Positions 26,330-34,700 are shown, counted from the first letter of the stretch. The stretch: 47,394 nucleotides of DNA from Pedobacter rhizosphaerae (GCF_900111155.1 NZ_FOGG01000009.1:1-47394), one strand, 5' to 3'. Numbers and translations are program-made. The notes: a model not told the origin generated them from the letters alone.

Positions 26330-27034
26330 TTAGATATCATCATCCGTATTTAAAGGAAGCAGCAAGTCTGAATCATTATTAGGCTTCTTCAAAGTTGAAA
26401 CAGCATTAACACGTTTGCTAACTTTAACACGTTTCATCAGTTCCTGAGGAAAGGTATCTAGTACACTCATTTTGGTATCTAACGGTAATTTCTTACTCAA
26501 CCATATATTTTCCTCAGGCTTAGTCAGTATTACTGGCATACGTTTTTTAGAATGGATTTCAGCTACCAGTGCATTAGCCTCAGTAGTCAATATACCGTAA
26601 GTACGAAACTTCTCTTTCGTTTCTGGATCAACCCATTGCGACCATAAGCCCGCGAAGCAGAAAAGCTTTCTGTCTTTGAGGGTAAAGCGGTATGGTTGCT
26701 TATCACCTTTGTCAAGCTCTTTCCATTCGTAGAAACTGTCAGCCATCACCAAACAGGTTTTATGGTTTACAAGAAGTGGTCTCCACAATTTACTTTCCAT
26801 CGCTGTTTCACTTTTAATGTTCCAGGTATCACGAGTGAGTTTCAAGTTGTCAGCAAAGTATGGTACAATACCAAATGACATCTGCTGAATGATGTCTGGT
26901 TCATCTGCGGTTATTACTAGTCCTTTCTGTGTAATGGCGAGGTTATAGTTGGGTGTCCACTCGCCTTGAATCTGGTGTGGATGGGTTTTGAGTATTTCTT
27001 TTTCCTCTGCAGTTAATGTATATCTAGCGCACAT
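26330..27034 (-). CDS. SOS response-associated peptidase, HMCES/YedK family
   Basis: A 234-residue SRAP protein. Cys2 (MCARYTL) is the residue that forms a covalent thiazolidine crosslink with abasic sites in single-stranded DNA. Other active-site segments are the NIKSETA stretch (Asn), DSFYEWK (Glu) and IHSKKRMPVIL (His). The family shields abasic sites at stalled forks and is often found beside error-prone polymerases, as here with umuD-umuC on the same strand. It appears to be the last gene of that cassette. Confidence 0.95.
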   Translation of the reverse strand: MCARYTLTAEEKEILKTHPHQIQGEWTPNYNLAITQKGLVITADEPDIIQQMSFGIVPYFADNLKLTRDTWNIKSETAMESKLWRPLLVNHKTCLVMADSFYEWKELDKGDKQPYRFTLKDRKLFCFAGLWSQWVDPETKEKFRTYGILTTEANALVAEIHSKKRMPVILTKPEENIWLSKKLPLDTKMSVLDTFPQELMKRVKVSKRVNAVSTLKKPNNDSDLLLPLNTDDDI

Positions 27035-27077
27035 TCTTCAATTTAAAAGTGATAACACACTAATTAACAGGAAGGTT

Positions 27078-27176
27078 TTAATTCTTGCGTTTTGCTTTTG
27101 GCTTGTCAGTAATCTGGTTTAGTGTTGCTGCCTCTTTCAATAAATAGCGTTTAAGTAGCTTTAATATTTCTTTCAT
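27078..27176 (-). CDS. Micro-ORF following umuC
   Basis: A 32-residue, lysine-rich ORF (MKEILKLLKRYLLKEAATLN... ending KPKAKRKN) whose ATG lies one base after the umuC stop codon, so it could be translated by termination-reinitiation. It would form an amphipathic helix followed by a basic tail. No known family. It may be a real small protein or chance; the tight spacing to umuC and good start favour a real gene only weakly. Confidence 0.4.
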   Translation of the reverse strand: MKEILKLLKRYLLKEAATLNQITDKPKAKRKN

Positions 27177-27177
27177 C

Positions 27178-28422
27178 TTATTTAACTTTTATAATATCAT
27201 TCCAGTTTGTGGTGTAATGCGGACGTAGAAACTCACGTTTCATTGACCACTTTTGATTCTTGCCTTCGCCAGCCATTCGTAAGGTACCTGCACCATAGTG
27301 GAGGTTGAGCTTGTCTAAAACCTTTGATACTTTATCATATTTGACACCCTTGAAGTCAGTGAAGATGTTTAGCTGTACTTCTGATTCAGGGATCAAACCT
27401 GTAGCATTCACTTCAACCTTTTGGTACATGTAGCCTCTTAAATACACTTTTTTCAAGCCCCATACCGCTACCTTTATGAGCTCAACTGTATTATTGATAG
27501 GGTGTTCAAGCGGTATCGTGATTGCCGGATAAACCTGCAATTCTTCTGCGATAAACTTATTCGTTAACAATCTAACTGACAATACTGTAGCGCATAATTT
27601 GTTGCTGCGAAGCTTGCTTGCAAGTCTGGCTGCGTAGTTAGCTGTTGCTTCTATCAATTGGTTATAATCGCCTGTAAGCTTTCCAAATGCCCTACTGGTA
27701 CACATCCCTTTTTTTGGGTCAAGTACTGTTTTTAATGGAAGGCAACTTTTACCCCAAAGCTCATACCACATTCTCACACCAACAATGGTCATGTATTTTT
27801 GTACCCAATCAATCGGTAAGGATCGAAACTGTGCTGCCGTTTCGATTCCATCTTTAATCAGCTTGTGGGCGAATTGTCTCCCAACCCCCCATAAATCTTC
27901 AACAGGATAGTCAGCAAGTGCATCAGTTATTTGCTGTTCAGTTTCCAGTACCATCACTCCATTGTGTTTCTTTGACGTTTTGTTTGCAACCTTGGCCAAT
28001 ACCTTTGTAGGTGCGATACCTATACTAATAGGAATGCCAGTGTTATAAATCACTGTTTCTCTAATTTCTATACCATAATCCTGAAGGTTATCAAACCCAT
28101 TCAAGCCTAAAAAACACTCATCAATACTGTAAACCTCAACCTCTGGTGTAAACCTTGCGAGGTTGGTCATAACCCTTGCGCTAATGTCTCCATATAAAGT
28201 ATAGTGGCTGCTGAACACTGCTATATTATGCTTTTTTATATCTGCTCTTATCTTAAAAAAAGGAGCACCCATAGCAATACCACAAGCTTTCGCTTCATTG
28301 CTGCGAGCGATAACACAGCCATCATTGTTGCTTAATACAATTACTGGAACACCATTGTATTGAGGTTCAAATAGCCTGTGGCAGCTAGCATAAAAGTTAT
28401 TACAGTCTGCCAGTGCGAACAT
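27178..28422 (-). CDS. umuC: Y-family DNA polymerase V catalytic subunit UmuC
   Basis: A 414-residue error-prone translesion polymerase. The catalytic acids are present: D6 (MFALADCNNFYAS) and D101-E102 (YSIDECF). The helix-hairpin-helix segment VEDLWGVGRQFAHKLIKDGI near 175-195 and the little-finger and C-terminal domains are complete. The frame extends upstream to 28473, but the family starts at MFALADCNNF, so I use ATG 28422, which overlaps the 3' end of the umuD-like gene by 23 bases. Such overlap implies translational coupling. Confidence 0.95.
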   Translation of the reverse strand: MFALADCNNFYASCHRLFEPQYNGVPVIVLSNNDGCVIARSNEAKACGIAMGAPFFKIRADIKKHNIAVFSSHYTLYGDISARVMTNLARFTPEVEVYSIDECFLGLNGFDNLQDYGIEIRETVIYNTGIPISIGIAPTKVLAKVANKTSKKHNGVMVLETEQQITDALADYPVEDLWGVGRQFAHKLIKDGIETAAQFRSLPIDWVQKYMTIVGVRMWYELWGKSCLPLKTVLDPKKGMCTSRAFGKLTGDYNQLIEATANYAARLASKLRSNKLCATVLSVRLLTNKFIAEELQVYPAITIPLEHPINNTVELIKVAVWGLKKVYLRGYMYQKVEVNATGLIPESEVQLNIFTDFKGVKYDKVSKVLDKLNLHYGAGTLRMAGEGKNQKWSMKREFLRPHYTTNWNDIIKVK

Positions 28423-28846
28423 TGTTCCGTTTTGAATGTGGTAAGCAAGTCCATGTAACCGCACCAAATACACTGATGTTTTTACCTGTGATATTCATGC
28501 AGGCATCCAAACCATCATTGATGCATAGATAGGTATTGTCTCCACTTATAAGAAGTTTACGGGTAAGCCATTCATCATCAACACAGCAAACGATCAACAT
28601 GCCAGAGGTAACCTTAATTGATTTATCAACTATTATGATACTACCTTTCATGATACCAAAGTATCTCATGTGATCATCATCAGCCTCGAAATAGAATGTG
28701 TTAGTTGGATCATTAACGATCTTTTGAGCGATGTGTAGCCTTCTCTGCTTGTAATCCTCCGCAGGAGATATGAAGCCCGAAACACGACTTGGATCATCCA
28801 GTGTATCAAGCACATTGTTCTTTTGTATCTCTATTTCTCTTATCAT
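28400..28846 (-). CDS. umuD: UmuD-like S24 protein lacking the Ser/Lys dyad
   Basis: A 148-residue protein that aligns along its length with E. coli UmuD: GFISPAEDY with RRLH near 24-38, FYFEADDDHM near 51-60, GIMKGSIIIVDKS near 64-76, VDDEWLTRKLL near 89-99 and ISVFGAVTW near 123-131. The nucleophile Ser60 of E. coli (GDSM) corresponds here to His59 (DDHM), and in an ungapped alignment Lys97 (FTVKKL) corresponds to Arg96 (LTRKLL), with Lys97 next to it. It therefore should not self-cleave or cleave in trans by the usual mechanism. It keeps its place directly upstream of umuC and may act as a structural partner. Confidence 0.88.
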   Translation of the reverse strand: MIREIEIQKNNVLDTLDDPSRVSGFISPAEDYKQRRLHIAQKIVNDPTNTFYFEADDDHMRYFGIMKGSIIIVDKSIKVTSGMLIVCCVDDEWLTRKLLISGDNTYLCINDGLDACMNITGKNISVFGAVTWTCLPHSKRNNVRTGRL

Positions 28847-28865
28847 TACAACTTGCTTTATAGAT

Positions 28866-28895
28866 CAAAATTACTAAAAATATTAGTAAACGCAA
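28866..28895 (-). promoter_or_regulatory. umuD promoter with inverted-repeat operator
   Basis: On the minus strand TTG (28893-28895), 19 nt, TAATTTTG (28866-28873): an exact Bacteroidota promoter, 20 bases before the umuD ATG. Between and overlapping these elements lies a perfect inverted repeat, TTACTAA-N5-TTAGTAA (28871-28889). Its position would let a bound repressor block polymerase, as expected for a DNA-damage-regulated gene; which protein binds is unknown. Confidence 0.75.
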
Positions 28896-29127
28896 GTAGT
28901 TGTGGATAGATTACTTACAACCGCTCGTAAGGTGCTGTTATCATTGAGGTTAACTTCTTACATATTTTGTGTATAACTTGGGGTTAATTACAGATTATAA
29001 GATATAAATTTAGCGTATGAGCATTTGCCTATATTTTATAAGTGCTGACCTTTGCTGAATGAATATATCACTAAATTCTCGGCCAGTTGTAAGATTTCTA
29101 TTTACTGATTTATAATCCAATCATAAC
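28896..29127. other. Gene-free spacer between the umuD promoter and the TonB receptor terminator
   Basis: AT-rich sequence without an open frame or repeat that I can support. It separates two genes on the same strand: the TonB receptor ends at 29197 and umuD is transcribed from 28866. Confidence 0.5.
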
Positions 29128-29153
29128 AAAAAAGAGCCACATTGCTGCGACTC
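29128..29153 (-). terminator. Intrinsic terminator after the TonB receptor gene
   Basis: On the minus strand GAGTCGCA pairs with TGTGGCTC (two G-U) around a GCAA tetraloop and is followed by six T. It lies about 43 bases after the receptor stop codon. Confidence 0.78.
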
Positions 29154-29196
29154 CTTCCTACATATAAACACCTGTTGAATACCTTCTTAACTACTA

Positions 29197-31632
29197 TTAA
29201 AATTCGAATATTGCACCTATAGAAGGGATAACATTTCCCGAATCTGTGTTGAGGATAGTTGGGATTCCGTTGGTACCATCAGTTCTTAAAGGTTGTCCAT
29301 CTGTTGTGGCAAAGGCCGAATTATCTGCATTTCGCTTAAAGGTATATTTTGGAAGACTGGCATTTTTTCTCATCAGGATATTCTGAATATCAATGTAAAA
29401 ATTGAAGGAAGTCCGTTTGAAATTTACCCGTTTATCTACCCGGAAATCTAACTGGCTAAATGCTGCAAGCCTTTCGGTATTTAGGTTTTGGTAATCAAGT
29501 GTGCCCGTGCCTAAGGTTACGTAGTTTTGTTGAGATGCCTGTAGATCAAACGGTGTATAAGGAGATCCTCCTGCGTAGCGATATTTTAAACCGAGGTCCC
29601 AGTTGGCCTTAAGCTTATATCCCAGGGCTAAGGAGAGTAAATGTTGGCTATCCCATGACGAGGGGATTAGCACTCCATTCAGTCCTGAAAATTTACTTCT
29701 TAACCACGAATAGCTGGCCACATAAAAGAATTTGCTAATCAGTTTTTGTTGCATGAAAACCTCAAAACCGAAAGTTTCACCTTTCCCGATGCTTAATAGT
29801 TGCTCACTTCCCACAGATCCGTATTCTGCCCCCTGATTAGCAAGGGAAATACCACTTGTGGTGGATACCGGATAATTGCTATATCTTTTATAGAAGCTTT
29901 CCAGGGTAAACCTCAAATCATTTCTCGGTAAGAACTGGGTACCAATAACGTAATGATCAGAGCGAATATAGTCCATAGTTTGATTAACCAGTGCTCTGTT
30001 TTGGTCTACATATCCTAATGCCGTGTATGTTGGGATTTTAAAATAAGAGCCTACAGAACCACTAATATCCCATTTAGCATTGATATGATAGGCCAGAGAA
30101 AGACGCGGAGATAATGTTTTTAATGGATTATTTCCATTATCAGTGAAGGTATTTACATCAGATCTGATGCCGCCAGAAACCAATAATTTGTCGTTAAATA
30201 GATTTTTGGATGCCTGCATAAACAAGCCAAACTTCCAGAAATTAATGTCGCTGTTAAAATTAATTACCTGCTCCGGGCTGATCAGGTTTCCATTGGCATC
30301 ATTAATCTGAGCCGAAAGTTTGTTGTATAGATTGCTGGTGTACCCAACCTCCTGTGCCATTAGGCCGGTAGATAATTTCCAGCCGTTAACAAACTTATTA
30401 ATGTCGAACCTGAACTTATTCTCCACTTCCTGCGAGGCCACGGAAAGGGTTCTCGTAGATTCATTTTGACGTTCATCTTCGTATTTATCAAGGCTATTAT
30501 CAAAAACATTTCTGCTTACCGTAAAATTCATAAAACCATTCTCAATTTTACGGTTGAGCGTAAAGCCTGCGGTGTAACTCCATTGATTAATGTATGGGGT
30601 AGAACGCAGGGTATAGATATTTTCAGGGGTAGATTCTTTTGTTGCGGCAAAATTAAAGCGGTCTATCGCGCCCAAGCCAATAGCGGTAAGCGTGGTTTTA
30701 TCGTTAAATTTGTGGACTACCTTATATTGAAAATCATAAAAATTTGGTCTGATGGGTAAGTCAATTAAGCCGAACAGCAAGCCCAGATAGGATTTTCTTC
30801 CTGAGGCCAGAAATGTTGTTTTATTGGATATCGGCCCTTCCAGTGTTAATACCGATTCTGTTAAGCTTACCCTTGCATTTCCTGCAATTCGCTCTGCATT
30901 GCCCTCTCTTTGCTTAATTACAAACGTAGAAGCTAAGGGATTATCGTACCGCGCATCAAAAGCAGAGGAAGTCAGTTTTAAACTTTCTATAAACGAAACA
31001 TTCAATATTCCCTGTGCGCCTCCCGAACTTCCCTGAGTTTGAAAGTGATTGAGCAAGGGGATTTCAATTCCATCTAAATAATACACATTCTCGTTTGGAG
31101 CACCCCCACGTACAATTACATCATTGCGCTCGCCAACTCCATTGCTTATTCCTACGCCGGGAAGGGTTTGTATTACCTTCGAAACATCAAAATTACCGCC
31201 TGGGTTGCTTTTTATCTCCTCAGTTGTAAGCTGTTGAACGGAAAGTGGGGTAACCATATCGGTAGCAATAGCTGATTTTTTCCTGTTGAAACTGATTACC
31301 ACATCGCCGAGGTTGTTCGCCAAAGGCTGAAGATCAAAGCTGAGCACCTGTGGGTTGCCAGATCCTACAACAATATTGTATTTGGTTATGCCTGAATAGC
31401 CGACATAGTTGGCCGAAACTTTATAGCTTCCTACGGGTACAGAAATCCTGAATTTACCAGATGAATCAGTTTGTGTCCTGATCAGTGAATCATTAATACT
31501 GATGTTAACATTAGATAGTAGTTCGCTGGTATTTGCATTTTGAACAGTTCCGGTGATAATGCCATTATTTTGTGCGAAAAGATTTGAGCTGAAAAGGATA
31601 AAAAGAAGAATGAAGATGTTTTTATATCTCAC
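29197..31632 (-). CDS. TonB-dependent outer-membrane receptor
   Basis: An 811-residue outer-membrane protein. Signal peptide at about 1-20 (ending LFAQ), a CarboxypepD-regulatory-like beta-sandwich (about 24-105: GIITGTVQNANTSELLSNVNISI..., GYSGITKYNIVV), a plug domain (about 125-235: VIQTLPGVGISNGVGERNDVIVRGGAPNENVYYLDGIEIP) and a long beta-barrel up to the C-terminal Phe (IGAIFEF). It is not a SusC type and has no SusD partner. The cargo is unknown. A direct-repeat LytTR-like site lies 78-107 bases upstream, and the divergent kinase/LytTR operon next to it carries a similar site, suggesting joint control. Confidence 0.93.
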   Translation of the reverse strand: MRYKNIFILLFILFSSNLFAQNNGIITGTVQNANTSELLSNVNISINDSLIRTQTDSSGKFRISVPVGSYKVSANYVGYSGITKYNIVVGSGNPQVLSFDLQPLANNLGDVVISFNRKKSAIATDMVTPLSVQQLTTEEIKSNPGGNFDVSKVIQTLPGVGISNGVGERNDVIVRGGAPNENVYYLDGIEIPLLNHFQTQGSSGGAQGILNVSFIESLKLTSSAFDARYDNPLASTFVIKQREGNAERIAGNARVSLTESVLTLEGPISNKTTFLASGRKSYLGLLFGLIDLPIRPNFYDFQYKVVHKFNDKTTLTAIGLGAIDRFNFAATKESTPENIYTLRSTPYINQWSYTAGFTLNRKIENGFMNFTVSRNVFDNSLDKYEDERQNESTRTLSVASQEVENKFRFDINKFVNGWKLSTGLMAQEVGYTSNLYNKLSAQINDANGNLISPEQVINFNSDINFWKFGLFMQASKNLFNDKLLVSGGIRSDVNTFTDNGNNPLKTLSPRLSLAYHINAKWDISGSVGSYFKIPTYTALGYVDQNRALVNQTMDYIRSDHYVIGTQFLPRNDLRFTLESFYKRYSNYPVSTTSGISLANQGAEYGSVGSEQLLSIGKGETFGFEVFMQQKLISKFFYVASYSWLRSKFSGLNGVLIPSSWDSQHLLSLALGYKLKANWDLGLKYRYAGGSPYTPFDLQASQQNYVTLGTGTLDYQNLNTERLAAFSQLDFRVDKRVNFKRTSFNFYIDIQNILMRKNASLPKYTFKRNADNSAFATTDGQPLRTDGTNGIPTILNTDSGNVIPSIGAIFEF

Positions 31633-31673
31633 GTCAAAGGGTTTAGTTGTATAATTGGTATCTGAATTCCGAG

Positions 31674-31680
31674 CAAATTA
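31674..31680 (-). promoter_or_regulatory. Putative -7 element of the TonB receptor gene
   Basis: TAATTTG on the minus strand, one base short of TAnnTTTG. It lies 29 nt from the proximal half-site of the direct-repeat site at 31710, the same distance as at the phytoene synthase promoter. Confidence 0.45.
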
Positions 31681-31709
31681 CCATTGATTTTTAGAAGTTT
31701 ACCGCCCTA

Positions 31710-31739
31710 TTATACCAAATCACATCCCCATTATATCAA
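31710..31739 (-). promoter_or_regulatory. LytTR-type direct-repeat operator, TonB receptor side
   Basis: TTATACCAA (31710-31718), 12 bases, TTATATCAA (31731-31739), plus-strand reading; the period is 21 bp. Two 9-bp direct repeats with a 12-13-bp spacer is the architecture published for LytTR (AlgR/AgrA/LytR) binding sites. The same half-sites and spacing occur upstream of the phytoene synthase gene at 34671, and with one mismatch upstream of the kinase at 31818. Confidence 0.75.
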
Positions 31740-31817
31740 ACACGCTAATTGATATACAAATTTATTTCGCTAATCTTAATTTCGATCAAAAAGGAAAACT
31801 ACCTCGCAAATCTTCAT

Positions 31818-31847
31818 TTCGTATAATAGATGCCTCATTTGATATAA
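31818..31847 (+). promoter_or_regulatory. LytTR-type direct-repeat operator, kinase/regulator operon
   Basis: TTCGTATAA (31818-31826), 12 bases, TTGATATAA (31839-31847): direct repeats with 21-bp period. The half-sites are the complement of those at 31710 and 34671 (TTGGTATAA, TTGATATAA) with one mismatch. It lies 28 nt before the -7 box TACTTTTG (31876-31883), so it would support autoregulation of the operon. Confidence 0.7.
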
Positions 31848-31875
31848 AAGTTGGTTTACGCAGTCATAATATTAA

Positions 31876-31883
31876 TACTTTTG
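31876..31883 (+). promoter_or_regulatory. -7 element of the kinase/LytTR operon
   Basis: TACTTTTG matches TAnnTTTG exactly and lies 18 bases before ATG 31901, giving a very short leader. Confidence 0.6.
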
Positions 31884-31900
31884 TATAAGTAGAATGCAGC

Positions 31901-32962
31901 ATGTTCAATAAGGAAAACCATTTAAACCAGATTTCTTCACGCCTGGATCTGTTTACCCATAAGAAGTATCGCTATTACAGACACATCAGTTTATGGCTAA
32001 CTTATTGGGTCATTTTTATCATCAGCTATAAAAATCCCGGGTCTATTGAGCCGTATGCTACTTACCTTAAAATAGGGATTTCCTTTACGCTTTTTATTCA
32101 AGCCTATGTTAATATGTACTGGCTGGTTCCAAAATATTTGTTAAACAATAAGTTTCAGAAGTATCTGTTGGGTTTAGTAGCCATGCTGGTCGTATTCAGT
32201 ATACTCATTGGCATGGTCACGTACATGATGAGGGGGATTGAGGTAAAGTACGCCCCTAAGCAATTGTTTGATCCAAAACCTGCTATGTACTTTGCGTTTG
32301 CACTGGTCTTTGTAGCGGCCTCATCGGCGATAAAGCTGTTTCAACGATGGATAGAGGATACCCGGGCCATTACGGAGCTTACACAAATTAACATCAGGTC
32401 AGAGCTGGAGCAGCTCAAAAACCAGGTTAATCCACATTTTCTGTTTAATATGCTTAATAATGCTAATGTACTGATTAATTAGGATCCCAATAAAGCTTCG
32501 CAAGTGTTGATGAGCCTGAGCGATCTGTTGCGGTATCAGCTTTATGACAGCGCCAGGCCAGAAGTATTATTAACTTCAGACATCCACTTTCTTAATGATT
32601 GTCTGAACCTCGAGAAAATCCGCAGAGACCATTTTGATTTTACTATTTCGAAAGAAGGGCAGATCAGTGGCATCCAGGTTCCGCCATTTTTGTTTATTAC
32701 CTTTGTTGAAAATGCAATAAAGCACAGCTTGGATCCTGACCATATTTCTTATGTGCAGGTTTATTTTCATATCATTGGTTCAATCCTGATCTTTACCTGC
32801 ATCAACTCAAAACCCGTAAAGGAGATGCGCGCTGATAATCCCGGTGGCCTTGGTCTTATAAATGTTAAAAGGCGTTTGGAGCTGCTGTTCGGTACCAAAC
32901 ATGAGCTATTGATAAACGAGACGGAGGATTTGTATACTGTAAAATTGACTATAAAATTATGA
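31901..32962 (+). pseudogene. LytS/YehU-type sensor histidine kinase with in-frame amber codon
   Basis: One continuous frame of about 353 codons is interrupted by TAG at 32480-32482. Before it: four transmembrane segments (about 30-48, 55-75, 88-108, 127-147), a linker and the phospho-acceptor box NQVNPHFLFNMLNNANVLIN with H179. After it, in the same frame: DPNKASQVLMSLSDLLRYQLYD, the ATPase N box (TFVENAIKHSLDPD) and a glycine box (NPGGLGLINVKRRLELL). AAG (Lys) or GAG (Glu) would restore the gene by one base change. The truncated product would end 14 residues after the histidine, without the ATPase domain; reinitiation at GTG 32504 or ATG 32510 could give a separate ATPase part. The stop codon overlaps the start of the response regulator (ATGA). 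Real nonsense mutation or sequence error cannot be told apart here. Confidence 0.85.
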
Positions 32963-33672
32963 ACTGCATTGTAGTAGATGATGAGCCACTGGCAAGAGAG
33001 GCCATAAAAATGTTGATTAGTCAGATCCCCGCACTTGTGTTCGAGGAAGAGTTCAGTCATGCAGACACTGCCGCTGCCTACCTGAGAGAACACCCTGTGG
33101 GGCTGGTATTTCTGGATATTCAGATGCCAGGAACCGATGGGATAACATTTGCCCGTTCAATTGGTAAGGATACCCATGTCATATTTACCACTGCCTTTAG
33201 TCAATATGCACTGGAAAGTTATGATCTTGATGCAATTGATTATCTACTTAAGCCCATCAAGCCAGCCAGATTTCAGAAAGCCGTAGAGAAAGCAATATCC
33301 TATCAGGAACTTTTATCTGGAGCAACAGCAACCATGAATGAGGTTAGTCAGGATTACTGTTTTATAAAGGCCGATAAAAAGATCATGAAGGTGTTCTTTG
33401 AAGAAATTCTGTTCATCGAGGGATTAAAAGATTATGTAATTCTGCATACCAAAGAACAGAAAATCATTACCGCAATGAACATCAAGACGATCCAATCCCA
33501 GCTGCCGCAGCAACTGTTTATCAGGGTGAGTAAGTCTTATCTCATCAACAAATCAAACATCGATTATTTTGATAACAATATGGTTTGTATTAATCAGCAT
33601 GAGGTTCCAATTGGCAACTCCTATCGCAGTGCCTTTTTTGAATTTGTAAACAAGAATCTTTTAAGCAGGTAA
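32959..33672 (+). CDS. LytTR family response regulator
   Basis: A 237-residue regulator. Receiver domain 1-120 has D7-D8, phospho-acceptor D53 in FLDIQMPGTDG, TTAFS and the K in LLKPIKPARF. The LytTR domain (about 135-235) has FIKADKKIMKV, ILFIEGLKDYVILH and RVSKSYLINKSNIDYF. It overlaps the kinase stop by four bases and so is coupled to it. It is the best candidate to bind the three direct-repeat sites at 31710, 31818 and 34671. If the kinase is truly broken, the regulator may have lost its phosphate donor. Confidence 0.95.
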   Translation: MNCIVVDDEPLAREAIKMLISQIPALVFEEEFSHADTAAAYLREHPVGLVFLDIQMPGTDGITFARSIGKDTHVIFTTAFSQYALESYDLDAIDYLLKPIKPARFQKAVEKAISYQELLSGATATMNEVSQDYCFIKADKKIMKVFFEEILFIEGLKDYVILHTKEQKIITAMNIKTIQSQLPQQLFIRVSKSYLINKSNIDYFDNNMVCINQHEVPIGNSYRSAFFEFVNKNLLSR

Positions 33673-33690
33673 GTATAAATCTAGCTTTGG

Positions 33691-34590
33691 CTATAGTTTG
33701 TTTAACGCATAGCGAAGTTGTGCCTTCATCATAAAGCCGAGTTTTGCCCAGTTGCTAATCCTTGATCTATTGGATAAAACCTGATTCGGGTTACGCTTCT
33801 GGATTTTCCTGAAAAGTTGTTGATAATAAGTGTAAGCCAGATAAACTCCCTTGCCCGACGATTTTGGTAACTGCCTGATTCCTGAAAGCGCTTGCGAGAA
33901 TTCCGCCGAAATCTCCTTTTCGATGTTTAATTTATCACTGGCTGAGAATTGTGAAGGATCTATTGAAGGAAAGTAGGATCTTCCCAGATGTAAATAATCA
34001 GCGCCAAGATCGCGAAGAAAGTTGACCTTCTGAAATGCGGAACCTAGCTGCATAGCCGGGAACTTAAGCCTTTCGTATGCCATCTTATCGCCCTTTACAA
34101 AAACATGCAGGCACATTAATCCAACAACCTGCGCTGAACCTAAAATGTATTCCTGGTATTGTGTTTGGCCAAATTTTACTGGCGAAAGATCCATTTCCAT
34201 ACTGGCCAGAAAAAGATGAATCAGCTCATGATCAATACTATAAGTATTTACGGTATCCTGAAAAGCATGTAATGCCGGATTGGTGCTGATGCCACGATCA
34301 ATAGCTTTAAAGCAGTCGTGTTTAAATTCTGCCAGTAGGAGAGACCTGTCATAATCACCAAAACTATCTACAATCTCATCTGCAATTCTAACAAAACCAT
34401 AAATGTTGTGTATGGGCTGTCGCAACGCTTGATCAATAAATTGGATGCCTAAGGAAAAACTGGTACTGTATGTTCTGGTTATATTTTTACTGCATAGTTT
34501 AGCTAACTGGTCGTATTTTTTCTTTGTTGAAGTCAGTAATGAGGATGGATTTTTTCTTGCCATAATATTCAGATTCATCTCAGCAAGCAT
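33691..34590 (-). CDS. Phytoene/squalene synthase family protein
   Basis: A 299-residue prenyl-condensing enzyme. The first aspartate-rich motif is DEIVDS near 89-94, and the second is DLGADY near 194-199 in FQKVNFLRDLGADYLHLG. It would join two C15 or C20 prenyl diphosphates head to head, as in carotenoid or hopanoid synthesis; product not decidable. No desaturase or cyclase gene is adjacent. Three in-frame Met codons (34590, 34578, 34563) could start it; the conserved region begins around residue 30, so any is possible. A LytTR-like site lies 81-110 bases upstream. Confidence 0.9.
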   Translation of the reverse strand: MLAEMNLNIMARKNPSSLLTSTKKKYDQLAKLCSKNITRTYSTSFSLGIQFIDQALRQPIHNIYGFVRIADEIVDSFGDYDRSLLLAEFKHDCFKAIDRGISTNPALHAFQDTVNTYSIDHELIHLFLASMEMDLSPVKFGQTQYQEYILGSAQVVGLMCLHVFVKGDKMAYERLKFPAMQLGSAFQKVNFLRDLGADYLHLGRSYFPSIDPSQFSASDKLNIEKEISAEFSQALSGIRQLPKSSGKGVYLAYTYYQQLFRKIQKRNPNQVLSNRSRISNWAKLGFMMKAQLRYALNKL

Positions 34591-34633
34591 TTAAATGCGG
34601 ATAGATTGTTTCCTGCTTTAGCCAGATTAATTG

Positions 34634-34641
34634 GTAAAGGT
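34634..34641 (-). promoter_or_regulatory. Putative -7 element of the phytoene synthase gene
   Basis: TACCTTTA on the minus strand (one mismatch to TAnnTTTG), 29 nt from the proximal half-site of the direct-repeat site, exactly as at the TonB receptor promoter. Confidence 0.4.
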
Positions 34642-34670
34642 ATTTGAAGATGGCACTACTGCTTCGGCTT

Positions 34671-34700
34671 TTATACCAAGCTGGCAGGTAATTATATCAA
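34671..34700 (-). promoter_or_regulatory. LytTR-type direct-repeat operator, phytoene synthase side
   Basis: TTATACCAA (34671-34679), 12 bases, TTATATCAA (34692-34700): both 9-bp half-sites and the 21-bp period are identical to the TonB receptor site 3 kb away, while the 12-base spacers differ completely. That conservation of half-sites only is what a protein-binding site would give. Confidence 0.75.
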
